Below are positions 19,972-28,322 of a stretch of DNA of 64,000 nucleotides, piece by piece; position 1 is the first letter of the stretch; every line of letters begins with the position of its first letter. Both the position numbers and the translations under genes were made by a program. The notes under the pieces were generated by a model that searched no databases, was not told where the DNA came from, and worked only from the letters and a program-made list of their open reading frames with translations. The DNA comes from Terriglobia bacterium (GTDB lineage Bacteria; Acidobacteriota; Terriglobia; Bryobacterales; Bryobacteraceae), in the NCBI GenBank assembly GCA_020073345.1, contig JAIQFI010000002.1:124001-188000 (forward strand). Reading direction: 5' to 3'.

Positions 19972-20510
19972 CCCGCGGCACCGTCCATCTCGTCTTCGAT
20001 GTCCTCCAGCCGCTCGGCTTCGGCCGCATAGCGCTTGAGCACCCGAATCGAATTGCCCGTGCTGAATCCCGCGCCGCGCAGCTTGCGGAAGGCTGACGCC
20101 AGCTCTTTCTGCTCCTGCAGCAGCGCGCCCAGATCCTTCCCGCGATACTTGCGCTTCAGAAACGCCTCGATCATCGCGGTTTCGTCGACCCCTTCGAAGG
20201 CCGCATCCACCGCTTCTTTCGCCACTGCCGGTGCGACGCGCCGGGCCATCAAATCGCGCAGAACGCGGGTCTTGCCCATTCCCTGGTTTTCACGACGCCA
20301 TTCGGCGAAGCTCCCGGCGAAGCGGCGGTCATTCACCACGCCCGCCTGCTTCAAACGGGCCAGCACGGCGTCGACATCTTCCATCCGGGCCGCGCGTTTC
20401 TTGAGGCGCGTTTTGAGTTCGGAGACCGTATATGCGCGCGCCGAGAGAGCTCGCGCGGCGTAGTTCATCAATCCTTCGACGTCGAGCGGCTTAGGGGTTC
20501 GGAAGGCCAC
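19968..20510 (-). CDS. recX: Regulatory protein RecX
   Basis: Inhibits RecA filament growth and activity. 180 residues with the three-repeat helical RecX pattern: AARALSARAYTVSELKTRL, then LARLKQAGVVNDRRFAGSFAEWR and LRDLMARRVAPAVAKEAVD. The C-terminal part shows FLKRKYRGKDL. No recA is near; it is instead the last gene of a ruvX-mltG-hypothetical-recX operon, one base after the preceding stop. The length is normal for the family. Confidence 0.88.
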   Translation of the reverse strand: MAFRTPKPLDVEGLMNYAARALSARAYTVSELKTRLKKRAARMEDVDAVLARLKQAGVVNDRRFAGSFAEWRRENQGMGKTRVLRDLMARRVAPAVAKEAVDAAFEGVDETAMIEAFLKRKYRGKDLGALLQEQKELASAFRKLRGAGFSTGNSIRVLKRYAAEAERLEDIEDEMDGAAG

Positions 20511-20511
20511 G

Positions 20512-20961
20512 CTATTTCTTACCTTGTGCCGCGCGGCGAAGGCGAACCCATTGCGGAAACAACGGCGGATTCTCGAGCCACGTCAGCATCCACAGTGCCA
20601 TCTCTTGTTTTTCAGCCCGCTTGCCGGGTACTCGCGCGGCCCAGCGGGCATGATCCTTGGACTCGATTACTAATCGCCGGACGGCTGTTTTTTGCGCAAG
20701 ATCGCCGCCTTCGTATTCCTTCAGCAGGTTCAGCAAACTGGATTCTAGCGCTTCGAAACTCTCCTGGCGGACGCCCTCCACCAGGGGCGACAGGGGCACA
20801 CCCGATTGGCGCAATAATCGCCGCAGGTAGCTGCCCGAAACGGGGGCTAGCTCCACGTGCAGCATGGTCCATTCCCGCTCGCCGATCCGCGCCGGGCGTT
20901 CGCGCTCGAGCCACCGCAGCAAGTCAGCGCGCTTTCCTTTCGGGCTTTCTTTGTGACGCAT
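20512..20961 (-). CDS. Hypothetical cytoplasmic protein between mltG and recX
   Basis: 149 residues from the ATG at 20961, chosen because residues upstream lie over mltG coding in another frame. It is helical and Arg/Leu-rich (GKRADLLRWLERERPARIGE, then LRRLLRQSGVPLSPLVEGVRQESFEALESSLLNLL). It ends in a tryptophan-containing segment (MALWMLTWLENPPLFPQWV). No motif is recognised. It overlaps mltG by 38 bases and is 1 base from recX, so it is almost certainly co-transcribed. Confidence 0.6.
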   Translation of the reverse strand: MRHKESPKGKRADLLRWLERERPARIGEREWTMLHVELAPVSGSYLRRLLRQSGVPLSPLVEGVRQESFEALESSLLNLLKEYEGGDLAQKTAVRRLVIESKDHARWAARVPGKRAEKQEMALWMLTWLENPPLFPQWVRLRRAAQGKK

Positions 20962-21901
20962 GGCGATAGTTCCGTACGGCTTTGTCGTGGGCAGCGAGAT
21001 TCGAGGAAAACACGTGCCCATCGCCGCCCGGTTTGGCGACGAAATACAATAACCCGGTTTCGGCCGGGTGAAGCGCCGCGGCCAATGAACTCGCACCGGG
21101 GTTTGCAATGGGTCCCGGCGGTAATCCGGCGTGCTGGTAAGTGTTGTAGGGATGCTTGCTGTCCAGGTCCGAGCGATGGATCGCGCCCCGGTAACGATTT
21201 TCCAGCAGCGCGGCGTAGATCACCGTGGGGTCACAGTCGAGCGGCATGCCGATCCGCAAGCGGTTCTGAAATACGCTGGCGACTAACGGCCGTTCGACCG
21301 GAACGCCGGTTTCTTTCTCGATCAGCGACGCCAGCGTGACTACTTTAACCATATCCGCCGGATCTGGCATCAGTTTGTTCCACTCTTTATGGAACTGCGT
21401 GGTCATCATCTGGCATAGCGCTTCAGGCGTGACGGAGTGCGATAAACGGTATGTGGACGGAAACAAGAACCCTTCCAGAGTCTCCGACGCTTTCAGAAAA
21501 TCCTCGCCGGGCATGATTCCCTCGGATTCCAGCAATCGCGCGATGTCGAACCTGTTCGACCCTTCCGGGACGGTGAAGCTGAAGTAGTAAACATCTCCAC
21601 GCCCCAGCCGGCTGAACACGTCGCGCACGCTGGCGGCATGGTCGAATCGATATTCTCCCGCCTGAAGCGTGGTGCGCGGGTGGATTGCGCGCGTGAGCCA
21701 GAATTGCCACGCGTACCGCACCACTCCCGCGTCCGCCAGCTGCCGCGCGATGGCCCGTGTCCCGGACCCTTTGGGAACCTGCAAGAACAGATCACCCTCG
21801 AATCCCCGGTAGGGCGATTGGAGCGAATACAGCGCGACACATGTAAGTCCAGCTGCGAGTCCGGCCACGCACAGCAGCGCGACCCACTTAGAGGCTCTCA
21901 A
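20924..21901 (-). CDS. mltG: Endolytic peptidoglycan transglycosylase MltG (YceG)
   Basis: Inner-membrane lytic transglycosylase that cleaves nascent glycan strands and limits their length. 325 residues, beginning with a TTG that overlaps the ruvX TGA (TTGA). There is an N-terminal membrane anchor (VALLCVAGLAAGLTCVALYSL). A LysM-like region (FLQVPKGSGTRAIARQLADAG) precedes the YceG catalytic core with LASLIEKETGVPVERP, whose Glu is the catalytic residue, and later HPYNTYQHAGLPPGPIANPG. Partnership with ruvX is common in bacteria. Confidence 0.95.
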   Translation of the reverse strand: MRASKWVALLCVAGLAAGLTCVALYSLQSPYRGFEGDLFLQVPKGSGTRAIARQLADAGVVRYAWQFWLTRAIHPRTTLQAGEYRFDHAASVRDVFSRLGRGDVYYFSFTVPEGSNRFDIARLLESEGIMPGEDFLKASETLEGFLFPSTYRLSHSVTPEALCQMMTTQFHKEWNKLMPDPADMVKVVTLASLIEKETGVPVERPLVASVFQNRLRIGMPLDCDPTVIYAALLENRYRGAIHRSDLDSKHPYNTYQHAGLPPGPIANPGASSLAAALHPAETGLLYFVAKPGGDGHVFSSNLAAHDKAVRNYRHASQRKPERKAR

Positions 21902-22341
21902 TCCAGCGTCTCCAAATTCAGAAAACTGTCCAGCAGGATCTGCGCGGACAACTGGTCCACCGCCCGCGCGCGCTTCGCGGTGCTGATACCGCTCGATTTC
22001 AGCACGCGTTGGGCTTCCACGGTTGTCAGCCGTTCGTCCCACAGACGCACTTCCCGGCCGGTTCGCGCCGCCAGGCGCTCGCCAAATTCGCGGGCATGCT
22101 GAGCCTGGCGGCCTTCGTCGCCGCTCATGTGCAAAGGCAGCCCCAGCAGGATCAGGCGGACGTCGTGTTCGGTGGCCAGACGGTCCAATTCCGCTAAATC
22201 GGTCCGGATATTGACGCGCTGCAGGGTGGGAAGCCCTTGCGCGGTCAGGCCCAGCGGGTCGCTCAGGGCCAGTCCGATCCGCTTTTTCCCTAGATCCAGC
22301 GCCAGAATGCGGCCTTTCCCTGGATTTGCGTTTGTGGGCAA
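21898..22341 (-). CDS. ruvX: RuvX/YqgF, putative pre-16S rRNA nuclease
   Basis: RNase H-fold nuclease implicated in 16S rRNA 5'-end maturation. 147 residues. The first acid motif is in ILALDLGKKRIGLALSD, the second in LILLGLPLHMSGDEG and the third in DERLTTVEAQ. The frame starts with TTG; no other start codon exists before the conserved core, so a near-leaderless TTG start must be real if the gene is. It overlaps mltG by 4 bases and is the first gene of the operon ending in recX. Confidence 0.93.
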   Translation of the reverse strand: MPTNANPGKGRILALDLGKKRIGLALSDPLGLTAQGLPTLQRVNIRTDLAELDRLATEHDVRLILLGLPLHMSGDEGRQAQHAREFGERLAARTGREVRLWDERLTTVEAQRVLKSSGISTAKRARAVDQLSAQILLDSFLNLETLD

Positions 22342-22351
22342 GCTCAGTCCA

Positions 22352-22359
22352 ATTATAGT
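22352..22359. promoter_or_regulatory. Overlapping divergent -10 boxes of ruvX and the AI-2E-type permease
   Basis: The minus strand reads TATAAT (22357 to 22352), 10 bases before the ruvX TTG. The plus strand reads TATAGT (22354-22359), 10 bases before GTG 22370. Both are at leaderless distance from their starts. Convincing -35 boxes were not identified. Confidence 0.4.
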
Positions 22360-22369
22360 GATAGATGGA

Positions 22370-23515
22370 GTGGTGACTCAAAGCACACCGGCGGAAAAAA
22401 GCTACCGCGTTGCCGTCAGCATCCTGGCGGCGGCCGGCGGCGTGGCCCTGCTGTATTACGGGCAGGTATTTTTCATCACCATCATCATCGCCTTCATGAT
22501 CGCGTTCCTGCTGGAACCGGCCGTGCGCGTATTCATGAAGATCCGGATGCCGCGCGGACTGGCGAGCTTCCTAGTATGCGCGCTCTGGCTGGGATGCCTG
22601 TATTTCGCCGGATTGGGATTGTACACCGAAGGCATCGCGATGGCGGACGACCTTCCGGCGTACGGCGCCCGCATCAACCAGTTGGTGGACAGCGCGGCTG
22701 ATCGTGTGGGTGGCTTTGAGAAGAACGTGTACCGCACACTGGTGCCGCGGCGTTTCCAGGATCAGGACGTCGCTCCGCAACCGCAGCCGGATCTCCCCGC
22801 GGCTCGCGGCAAAAGGAAACCTGCCGAGCCGCCGCCCGCGCCTCCCGTTCAGGAAGTGCGCGTGCGGCAGGAGCCCACCGCGATGGTCAGCGCCATCTAC
22901 GACTATCTGCATTCCTTCTACAGCGTCCTGCTGATGGCGTCGTTCATTCCGTTCCTGGTGTACTTCATCTTGAGCTGGGGCGATCATCTGCGCGCCCGGC
23001 TTCTGTTCACGCTGGAGGGCGAGCCGCGCTACACAGTCGCCAAAGCCCTGGACGGAGTCGGTGACATGGTGCGCGCCTACGTCGTCGGAAACTTTCTGCT
23101 GGGAGTATTGCTGAGCGTAGCCAGCGGAATCCTGTTTGCCTCCGTCAGGCTGCCCTTCTGGCCCGTAGTGGGTCCGCTAAGCGGATTTCTGAGCTTGGTA
23201 CCCTATATCGGGATGCCACTGGCGTTGATTCCGCCTATGATCGCAGCGCTTCCGAAAGGGGATCCGACGCTGTACTTGTTTTTGCTGGTGAGCGTCGGCC
23301 TGCTGCACCTGTTCGCCTTGAATCTGCTGTATCCGAAATTCGTCGGTTCGCGCGTGCACCTGAATCCACTGGCGGTCACCATCGCCCTGATGCTGTGGGG
23401 CATCCTGTGGGGCGGCATCGGGCTGATTCTCGCCATCCCCATCACCGCCGGCATCAAAGCCGTCTGCGACAACGTGAGCAGCCTGAAGCCCTACGGTCGG
23501 CTGCTGGGAGACTGA
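22370..23515 (+). CDS. AI-2E-type (UPF0118/PerM-like) membrane permease
   Basis: About 380 residues from tandem GTG codons at 22370/22373. Hydrophobic spans include VALLYYGQVFFITIIIAFMIAFLLEPAV, then GLASFLVCALWLGCLYFAGLGL, a long soluble insert (about residues 100-165, Pro-rich with PQPQPDLPAARGKRKP), and five further spans. The conserved AI-2E features PFLVYFIL and GPLSGFLSLVPYIG are visible. The family includes autoinducer exporters and Na+/H+ antiporters, so the substrate is open. The open frame extends upstream over ruvX, which was rejected. Possible first gene of a cluster with three small proteins. Confidence 0.85.
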   Translation: MVTQSTPAEKSYRVAVSILAAAGGVALLYYGQVFFITIIIAFMIAFLLEPAVRVFMKIRMPRGLASFLVCALWLGCLYFAGLGLYTEGIAMADDLPAYGARINQLVDSAADRVGGFEKNVYRTLVPRRFQDQDVAPQPQPDLPAARGKRKPAEPPPAPPVQEVRVRQEPTAMVSAIYDYLHSFYSVLLMASFIPFLVYFILSWGDHLRARLLFTLEGEPRYTVAKALDGVGDMVRAYVVGNFLLGVLLSVASGILFASVRLPFWPVVGPLSGFLSLVPYIGMPLALIPPMIAALPKGDPTLYLFLLVSVGLLHLFALNLLYPKFVGSRVHLNPLAVTIALMLWGILWGGIGLILAIPITAGIKAVCDNVSSLKPYGRLLGD

Positions 23516-23520
23516 TCGGC

Positions 23521-24006
23521 ATGGGCCGTAGCGTGATCGCTTTCCTGGTGGGCTTGGCCGTGGTGGGAGGCGGGATCTTTGGCGTCTTGTACATGAACCG
23601 GGGATCGCACCTGCAACTGAAGGGTGAGATCCTCAAGGTCCGTTCCTTGGCCGACGGCGACGGCGCGATTGTGTTCGCGGACTTCCGCGTGACCAACACG
23701 GCCGCGATTCCGTTCGTGGTGAGTTCGGTCGAGATGACCATGGAGACTCCCGACGGTGAAGTGGCGAAAGCGGTCGTGTTCTCAAAAGCCGACGTCGGGA
23801 AGGTCACCCGGTACTTAAAGCTTCTAGGACCGCAATACAACGACGTCCTCTCGATCCAGGACAAGCTTCCGCCGGTCGAGACGGTGGATCGCATGGCCGC
23901 CGGCCGGTTCAACTTTCCGCCTAAGTTTCTCAATGACCGCAAGACCCTGCGCCTGCGGATCGAAGAGTTAGACGGCGTGGTTTCCGAGATCGTCGAGAAA
24001 CAGTGA
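23521..24006 (+). CDS. Membrane-anchored hypothetical protein
   Basis: 161 residues. One N-terminal span (VIAFLVGLAVVGGGIFGVLYM) precedes a beta-rich extracytoplasmic domain (LQLKGEILKVRSLADGDG, FADFRVTNTAAIPFVVSSVEM) that looks like an immunoglobulin-like or LEA-type fold. The last part (FLNDRKTLRLRIEELDGVV) is a typical closing strand. No function is recognised. It lies 5 bases after the permease and overlaps the DUF167 gene by 4 bases. Confidence 0.65.
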   Translation: MGRSVIAFLVGLAVVGGGIFGVLYMNRGSHLQLKGEILKVRSLADGDGAIVFADFRVTNTAAIPFVVSSVEMTMETPDGEVAKAVVFSKADVGKVTRYLKLLGPQYNDVLSIQDKLPPVETVDRMAAGRFNFPPKFLNDRKTLRLRIEELDGVVSEIVEKQ

Positions 24007-24287
24007 CGCTTCGGATCAAGGTGATCCCGCGCAGCAAGAAGAATGAGGTCAGCGGCGAAATGGCCGACGGAACCGTGAAGGTTCACGTCACCGCGCCCCC
24101 GGAGAAGGGGAGAGCCAACGAGCAGGTGTGTGTAGTCCTGGCGGCGCATTACAAGGTGCCTGTCAGATCCGTCGAGATTGTGAGCGGGCACAGCAACCCG
24201 CGCAAGTTGGTGCGGATCGACCTGGAAGGGACAATAAGGACTGACAGCCATGCCAGCGCAAAAGAGCAAGGTCGGAACCAAGAATAA
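24003..24287 (+). CDS. DUF167 (YggU-like) protein
   Basis: 94 residues beginning with GTG inside the preceding TGA (GTGA). The DUF167 signature is clear: LRIKVIPRSKKNEV, VHVTAPPEKGRANEQV, and VEIVSGHSNPRKLVRI. The family is small, cytoplasmic and uncharacterised. The C-terminal tail overlaps the start of the next gene by 38 bases, and the last 15 residues are unlike the family. Confidence 0.85.
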   Translation: MTLRIKVIPRSKKNEVSGEMADGTVKVHVTAPPEKGRANEQVCVVLAAHYKVPVRSVEIVSGHSNPRKLVRIDLEGTIRTDSHASAKEQGRNQE

Positions 24288-24666
24288 TCCCTGGAAACTG
24301 AAAACTCCACCCGGAACCTCGGAATTCGAAGCCTACCGCGACGAATCGCTGGACCCTCCGACTTTAGTCGTCACGGTCGGCAAGACCGTGCTCCATTATC
24401 ACTTGCGTGCAATCCACGACCTTCACGAAAAGCTCAAGCAACATGGCGATTGGATGCTTCTCGGCAGTGCCGACGAGCAGAAGGACGCCGCCGAAGGAAC
24501 CGTTGAGGCCTGGGGCCGGTCGCCCAAAAATCCGATGCGCGGGTGGTATGGACTCAAGAAGGGCTTCCGGGGGCGCTTTGCGATGTACCTGCCTCCTGTG
24601 TTGGAGGCGCTCGGCCTGGCGGAAGTCGAGCACAACCCGCGAAACAACCGTATGCGCGCGGTCTAA
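24250..24666 (+). CDS. Conserved hypothetical protein (DUF6855-like)
   Basis: 138 residues, soluble. Distinctive segments are NPWKLKTPPGTSEFEAYRDE, HYHLRAIHDLHEKLKQHGDW and GTVEAWGRSPKNPM, ending EALGLAEVEHNPRNNRMRA. I recall this as a widespread soil-bacterial family, probably DUF6855, with no known activity. The ATG lies within the 3' end of the DUF167 gene. It is followed by a clear promoter gap before argF. Confidence 0.7.
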   Translation: MPAQKSKVGTKNNPWKLKTPPGTSEFEAYRDESLDPPTLVVTVGKTVLHYHLRAIHDLHEKLKQHGDWMLLGSADEQKDAAEGTVEAWGRSPKNPMRGWYGLKKGFRGRFAMYLPPVLEALGLAEVEHNPRNNRMRAV

Positions 24667-24674
24667 TTCGAGCC

Positions 24675-24704
24675 TTGACCTCGATCCTCCAAATGTATTA
24701 TTAT
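24675..24704 (+). promoter_or_regulatory. Promoter of the argFGHR operon
   Basis: TTGACC (24675-24680) and TATTAT (24699-24704) are separated by 18 bases. The start of transcription would be about 24711, at the left edge of the ARG box, so ArgR bound there would block initiation. Confidence 0.6.
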
Positions 24705-24711
24705 TCATTCG

Positions 24712-24729
24712 ACTGAATAATCATTCACT
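24712..24729. promoter_or_regulatory. ARG box (ArgR operator)
   Basis: The 18-mer ACTGAATAATCATTCACT fits the ARG box consensus (TGAAT, four A/T-rich bases, ATTCA) with perfect 5-base arms. An overlapping inverted repeat, TTATTCA (24702-24708) and TGAATAA (24714-24720), may provide a second half-site pair, as ArgR hexamers often bind two boxes. It lies just downstream of the promoter and upstream of the argF ribosome binding site. Confidence 0.75.
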
Positions 24730-24741
24730 GTGGAGACGCCC

Positions 24742-25674
24742 ATGGCCGCACCGAACTTCGCCGAACCGGGTTTTGCCAAACCAATGGTCCAGCACCTGAC
24801 TCAGGACCTGGATCTGTCCCAGGAAGCGCTCACCCGCATCCTCGACCTCGCCGCCCAGGTCAAGCGCACTCCGCAGCGTTTCGCCCAGGCACTGGCCGGG
24901 CGCTACCTTAGCTTGCTGTTCGAAAAGCCGTCGCTGCGCACGCGCGTGACCTTCGAGTTGGCGATCAAGCAGCTCGGTGGCGATGCCGTCACCATGGTCG
25001 GTCCGGTCGGCGAGCGGGAGCCGGTCAAAGACGTGGTCCGGAATCTGGACCGCTGGACCCAGGCAATCGTGGCGCGAGTATTCTCCCAGGACACAGTGAA
25101 AGAGCTCGCCCAGTGGTCGCATGTTCCCGTGATCAACGCCTTGAGCGACCTCTATCATCCGTGTCAGGCGCTCGCCGACGTCCAGACTATTAAGGAACGC
25201 TTCGGCCGGTGGGAAGGTCTCAAGCTGGCGTTCGTGGGCGACGGCAACAACGTCGCGCATTCGCTGATGCTCACCGCGGGGCGTCTCGGAATGCACGTAG
25301 TCGTGGCGACACCCAAGGGATATGAGCCGAAGCCGCAGGTTGCGGCAGCGGCTAACCGCCTGGGACGGATCACTCTCACGAACGATCCTCTGGAAGCCGT
25401 GGACGGTGCGCACGTCGTCTATACCGACGTGTGGGCCAGCATGGGTCACGAAGGTGAGAAGGATACGCGGCTGCAGAGCTTCCCTCCCTATCGCGTGGAC
25501 GAGACACTCATGTCCAAGACGCGGCCGGATGCCATTTTCATGCACTGCCTGCCCGCGAAGCGCGGCGAGGAAACCACCGACGCCGTGATGGAATCCGCGC
25601 GCTCGGCCGTGTTCGACCAGGCCGAGAATCGCCTGCACGCTCAGAAGGGGCTGCTCCTTACGCTGCTCGGCTGA
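24742..25674 (+). CDS. argF: Ornithine carbamoyltransferase
   Basis: Forms citrulline from ornithine and carbamoyl phosphate. 310 residues from ATG 24742, which is preceded by GTGGAG at 6 bases; the GTG at 24730 is part of that ribosome binding site. Motifs are FEKPSLRTRVTFE (carbamoyl phosphate; the usual STRTR reads SLRTR), SDLYHPCQALADVQT, VGDGNNVAHS and MHCLPA with the catalytic Cys. Length is normal. It is the first gene of argF-argG-argH-argR. An N-acetylornithine or other variant is possible but less likely. Confidence 0.93.
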   Translation: MAAPNFAEPGFAKPMVQHLTQDLDLSQEALTRILDLAAQVKRTPQRFAQALAGRYLSLLFEKPSLRTRVTFELAIKQLGGDAVTMVGPVGEREPVKDVVRNLDRWTQAIVARVFSQDTVKELAQWSHVPVINALSDLYHPCQALADVQTIKERFGRWEGLKLAFVGDGNNVAHSLMLTAGRLGMHVVVATPKGYEPKPQVAAAANRLGRITLTNDPLEAVDGAHVVYTDVWASMGHEGEKDTRLQSFPPYRVDETLMSKTRPDAIFMHCLPAKRGEETTDAVMESARSAVFDQAENRLHAQKGLLLTLLG

Positions 25675-25698
25675 GCGACAATTACAATCTAAAAGCTT

Positions 25699-26931
25699 AT
25701 GCAAAAACCCAAGAAGGTAGCGCTCGCCTACTCCGGCGGACTGGACACATCGATCATCATTCCGTGGCTCAAGGAAAACTACGGGTGCCAGGTAGTCGCC
25801 GTGTGCGGCGATATCGGGCAGGGCGGCGAGGAGCTGTCGGGCCTGGAAGCCAAGGCGCGCAAGACCGGCGCATCCGAGTGTTACGTCGCCGACATGCGCG
25901 AGGAGTTCGTCTCCGAATACCTGTGGCGGCTGGTGCGAGCGGGCGGCGAGTACGAACACAAGTACCTGCTGGGTACCTCGATCGCGCGACCGCTGCTCGC
26001 CAAGAAGCAGGTGGAAGTGGCCCTGGCCACCGGTTGCGATGCCCTGGCGCACGGTTGCACGGGGAAGGGGAACGATCAGGTTCGTTTCGAGCTGACCTAT
26101 AAAGCGCTGGCGCCGCATCTCCGGGTAATTGCTCCGTGGCGCGAGTGGGACATCATTTCTCGCGAGGATGCCATTGCGTATGCCGCCAAGCACAAGGTTC
26201 CCATCGCCCAGACCACCAAGAAAATCTACAGCCGCGACCGCAACATCTGGCACATTTCGCATGAGGGCGGGGCACTGGAAGATCCCGCCAACGCCGCTCC
26301 CGACGACGTCTGGATGCTTACCAAGAGTCCCAGGAAAGCGCCTGACAAGCCCACCGACGTGACCATCGGTTTCGAGGCGGGCCGCCCTGTTTCTGTGAAC
26401 GGAAAGAAGCTGTCGGCGGTGTCGCTGCTCGAGCAACTCAACAAAGTCGCCGGCGATAACGGCGTCGGACGGATCGACTTGGTCGAGAACCGCTTCGTCG
26501 GCATGAAATCCCGCGGGGCGTATGAGACGCCCGGCGGCACTCTGATCATGGCCGCCTTCCGCGAGTTGGAGGCTCTGACGCTGCCGAAGGACCTGGCGCA
26601 TTACAAGCAGAAACTGGCGTTGGATTACGCCGAGATGGTCTATAACGGCCTCTGGTTCACGCCTCTGCGCGAGTCGCTCGACGCCTTCTTCGATGTGGCC
26701 TGCCAGAACACCACGGGCGAGGTCACTCTGCGACTTTACAAGGGCAGCTTCCAGCCGGTGAGCCGGAAGTCGCCTTATTCGCTGTACTCGCTCGATATCG
26801 CCAGCTTTACCATGGGAGCCGAATATGATCAGAAGGACGCGCGGGGCTTCATCAACCTGATCGGGTTGCCGATCCAGGTGCGGGCGGCCGTGGAGAAGGC
26901 GGCCAAGCAGTCCAAGAAGAAATCCGTATGA
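25699..26931 (+). CDS. argG: Argininosuccinate synthase
   Basis: Condenses citrulline and aspartate with ATP. 410 residues. The ATP pyrophosphatase P-loop AYSGGLDTSIIIPWL is at the N-terminus. Also seen are CTGKGNDQVRFE, the synthase-domain segments IYSRDRNIWHISHEGG and VGRIDLVENRFVGMKSRGAYETPGG (quoted in parts), and YNGLWFTPLR. It follows argF by 24 bases and overlaps argH by 4 bases (ATGA). Confidence 0.97.
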   Translation: MQKPKKVALAYSGGLDTSIIIPWLKENYGCQVVAVCGDIGQGGEELSGLEAKARKTGASECYVADMREEFVSEYLWRLVRAGGEYEHKYLLGTSIARPLLAKKQVEVALATGCDALAHGCTGKGNDQVRFELTYKALAPHLRVIAPWREWDIISREDAIAYAAKHKVPIAQTTKKIYSRDRNIWHISHEGGALEDPANAAPDDVWMLTKSPRKAPDKPTDVTIGFEAGRPVSVNGKKLSAVSLLEQLNKVAGDNGVGRIDLVENRFVGMKSRGAYETPGGTLIMAAFRELEALTLPKDLAHYKQKLALDYAEMVYNGLWFTPLRESLDAFFDVACQNTTGEVTLRLYKGSFQPVSRKSPYSLYSLDIASFTMGAEYDQKDARGFINLIGLPIQVRAAVEKAAKQSKKKSV

Positions 26932-28322
26932 AACTATGGGGCGGCCGGTTCGAGGAAGGTCCTTCGGAAGTCTTCGAGCGGTTCTCCGGTTCGCTCCATT
27001 TTGACCGGAGGCTGATCGATGCGGACATCCGCGGCTCGCAGGCATTCGCACGTGCTCTGGAAGGTGTGAAGATCCTGACGGCGGCGGAACGCGCCGAGCT
27101 CGTATCGGCCTTCGACGCGATCCGCGACCAAGCTCGCGGCTCGGAGTTCTTCAACGGAGCGACGGACGAAGACGTCCACACGCTGGTCATCCGCAAGCTG
27201 AAAGAGCGCGTCGGTAGCCTTGCCGACAAGATTCACACCGGCCGGAGCCGCAATGAGCAGGTCTCACTCGATATCCGCCTTTGGTTAAGAGACGAGATCG
27301 ATCGCGCCGCGGAACTCCTGATCAACTTGATGCTTGCCTTAATAGTCTGTGCGGACCGGTACCCCAATGCTGTAGTCCCCGGGTATACGCACATGCGGCG
27401 TGCCCAGGCCGTCCTGTGGCCGCACTATCTGCTGGCATACTTCGAAATGTTCGCCCGGGATTTCGAACGGATCCAAGAGACTCGCGCGCGCGTGAACGTG
27501 ATGCCGCTTGGAAGTGGGGCGTTGGCGGGCAGCGGATTCCCGTTCGATCGCGAAGCCATGGCGCGCGATCTGGGATTCGCCTCGGTCACCAACAACAGCA
27601 TGGATGTGTCGGCCGACCGCGACTTCGCGCTGGATTTCCTGTATGCCGCGTCGACCACAATGGTGCACCTGAGCCGGCTCGCCGAGGACTGGATCCTTTA
27701 CTCCAGTGAAGAATTCGGGTGGCTCGAACTAGGTGACGGCGTCACTAGCGGGTCCAGTCTGATGCCGCAGAAGAAGAATCCCGATTCTCTGGAGCTGATC
27801 CGCGGCAAATGCGGCCGAGTGTTCGGTTCCCTAAGCTCGCTCTTTGTCACGATGAAGGGTCTGCCGACAACCTACAATCGCGACATGCAGGAGGACAAAG
27901 AGCCCTTGTTCGAGGCGGCGGATCAGCTGTCTGGATCACTGGAGATGGCATGCGCTGTTGTCGAATCGGTCAGACTCTATCCGGAGCGTCCGGCTGCGGC
28001 TGCGGAGATGAGCTGGGTCGTCGCGACTGACCTTGCTGAAGCTCTGGCGCGCAACGGAACGCCATTTCATCAGGCCCATCAGATCGTGGGGCGGCTGGTG
28101 CTCGAAAGTGTTAGCCATGGGAGAACGCCTGCTGACTGGACGCCCGACGCGCTGGTCAAGTTCGCGCCCGAGTTCACGCCCGAGATGGCTAAGTTACTCC
28201 AACCTTCAGAAGGCATGAAGACACGCGAGATTCGCGGCGGCACGGGTCCGAACGCGGTCGTGGCTGCTTTGGGAGAAGCGGAAACTCGATTGGAACGCTT
28301 CCGCCAAATGGCCAAGAAATGA
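26928..28322 (+). CDS. argH: Argininosuccinate lyase
   Basis: Splits argininosuccinate into arginine and fumarate. 464 residues. Motifs are LWGGRFEEGPSEVFERFSGS, GRSRNEQVSLDIRLW, the family loop GSSLMPQKKNPD with the catalytic Ser, and LPTTYNRDMQEDKEP. Length is standard. It overlaps argG and argR by ATGA, which indicates tight coupling. Confidence 0.97.
   Translation: MKLWGGRFEEGPSEVFERFSGSLHFDRRLIDADIRGSQAFARALEGVKILTAAERAELVSAFDAIRDQARGSEFFNGATDEDVHTLVIRKLKERVGSLADKIHTGRSRNEQVSLDIRLWLRDEIDRAAELLINLMLALIVCADRYPNAVVPGYTHMRRAQAVLWPHYLLAYFEMFARDFERIQETRARVNVMPLGSGALAGSGFPFDREAMARDLGFASVTNNSMDVSADRDFALDFLYAASTTMVHLSRLAEDWILYSSEEFGWLELGDGVTSGSSLMPQKKNPDSLELIRGKCGRVFGSLSSLFVTMKGLPTTYNRDMQEDKEPLFEAADQLSGSLEMACAVVESVRLYPERPAAAAEMSWVVATDLAEALARNGTPFHQAHQIVGRLVLESVSHGRTPADWTPDALVKFAPEFTPEMAKLLQPSEGMKTREIRGGTGPNAVVAALGEAETRLERFRQMAKK

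Noticed and set aside
20924-22381. 485-residue mltG frame
   Set aside because: The first part is a shadow of ruvX; the TTG overlapping the ruvX stop opens the membrane anchor.
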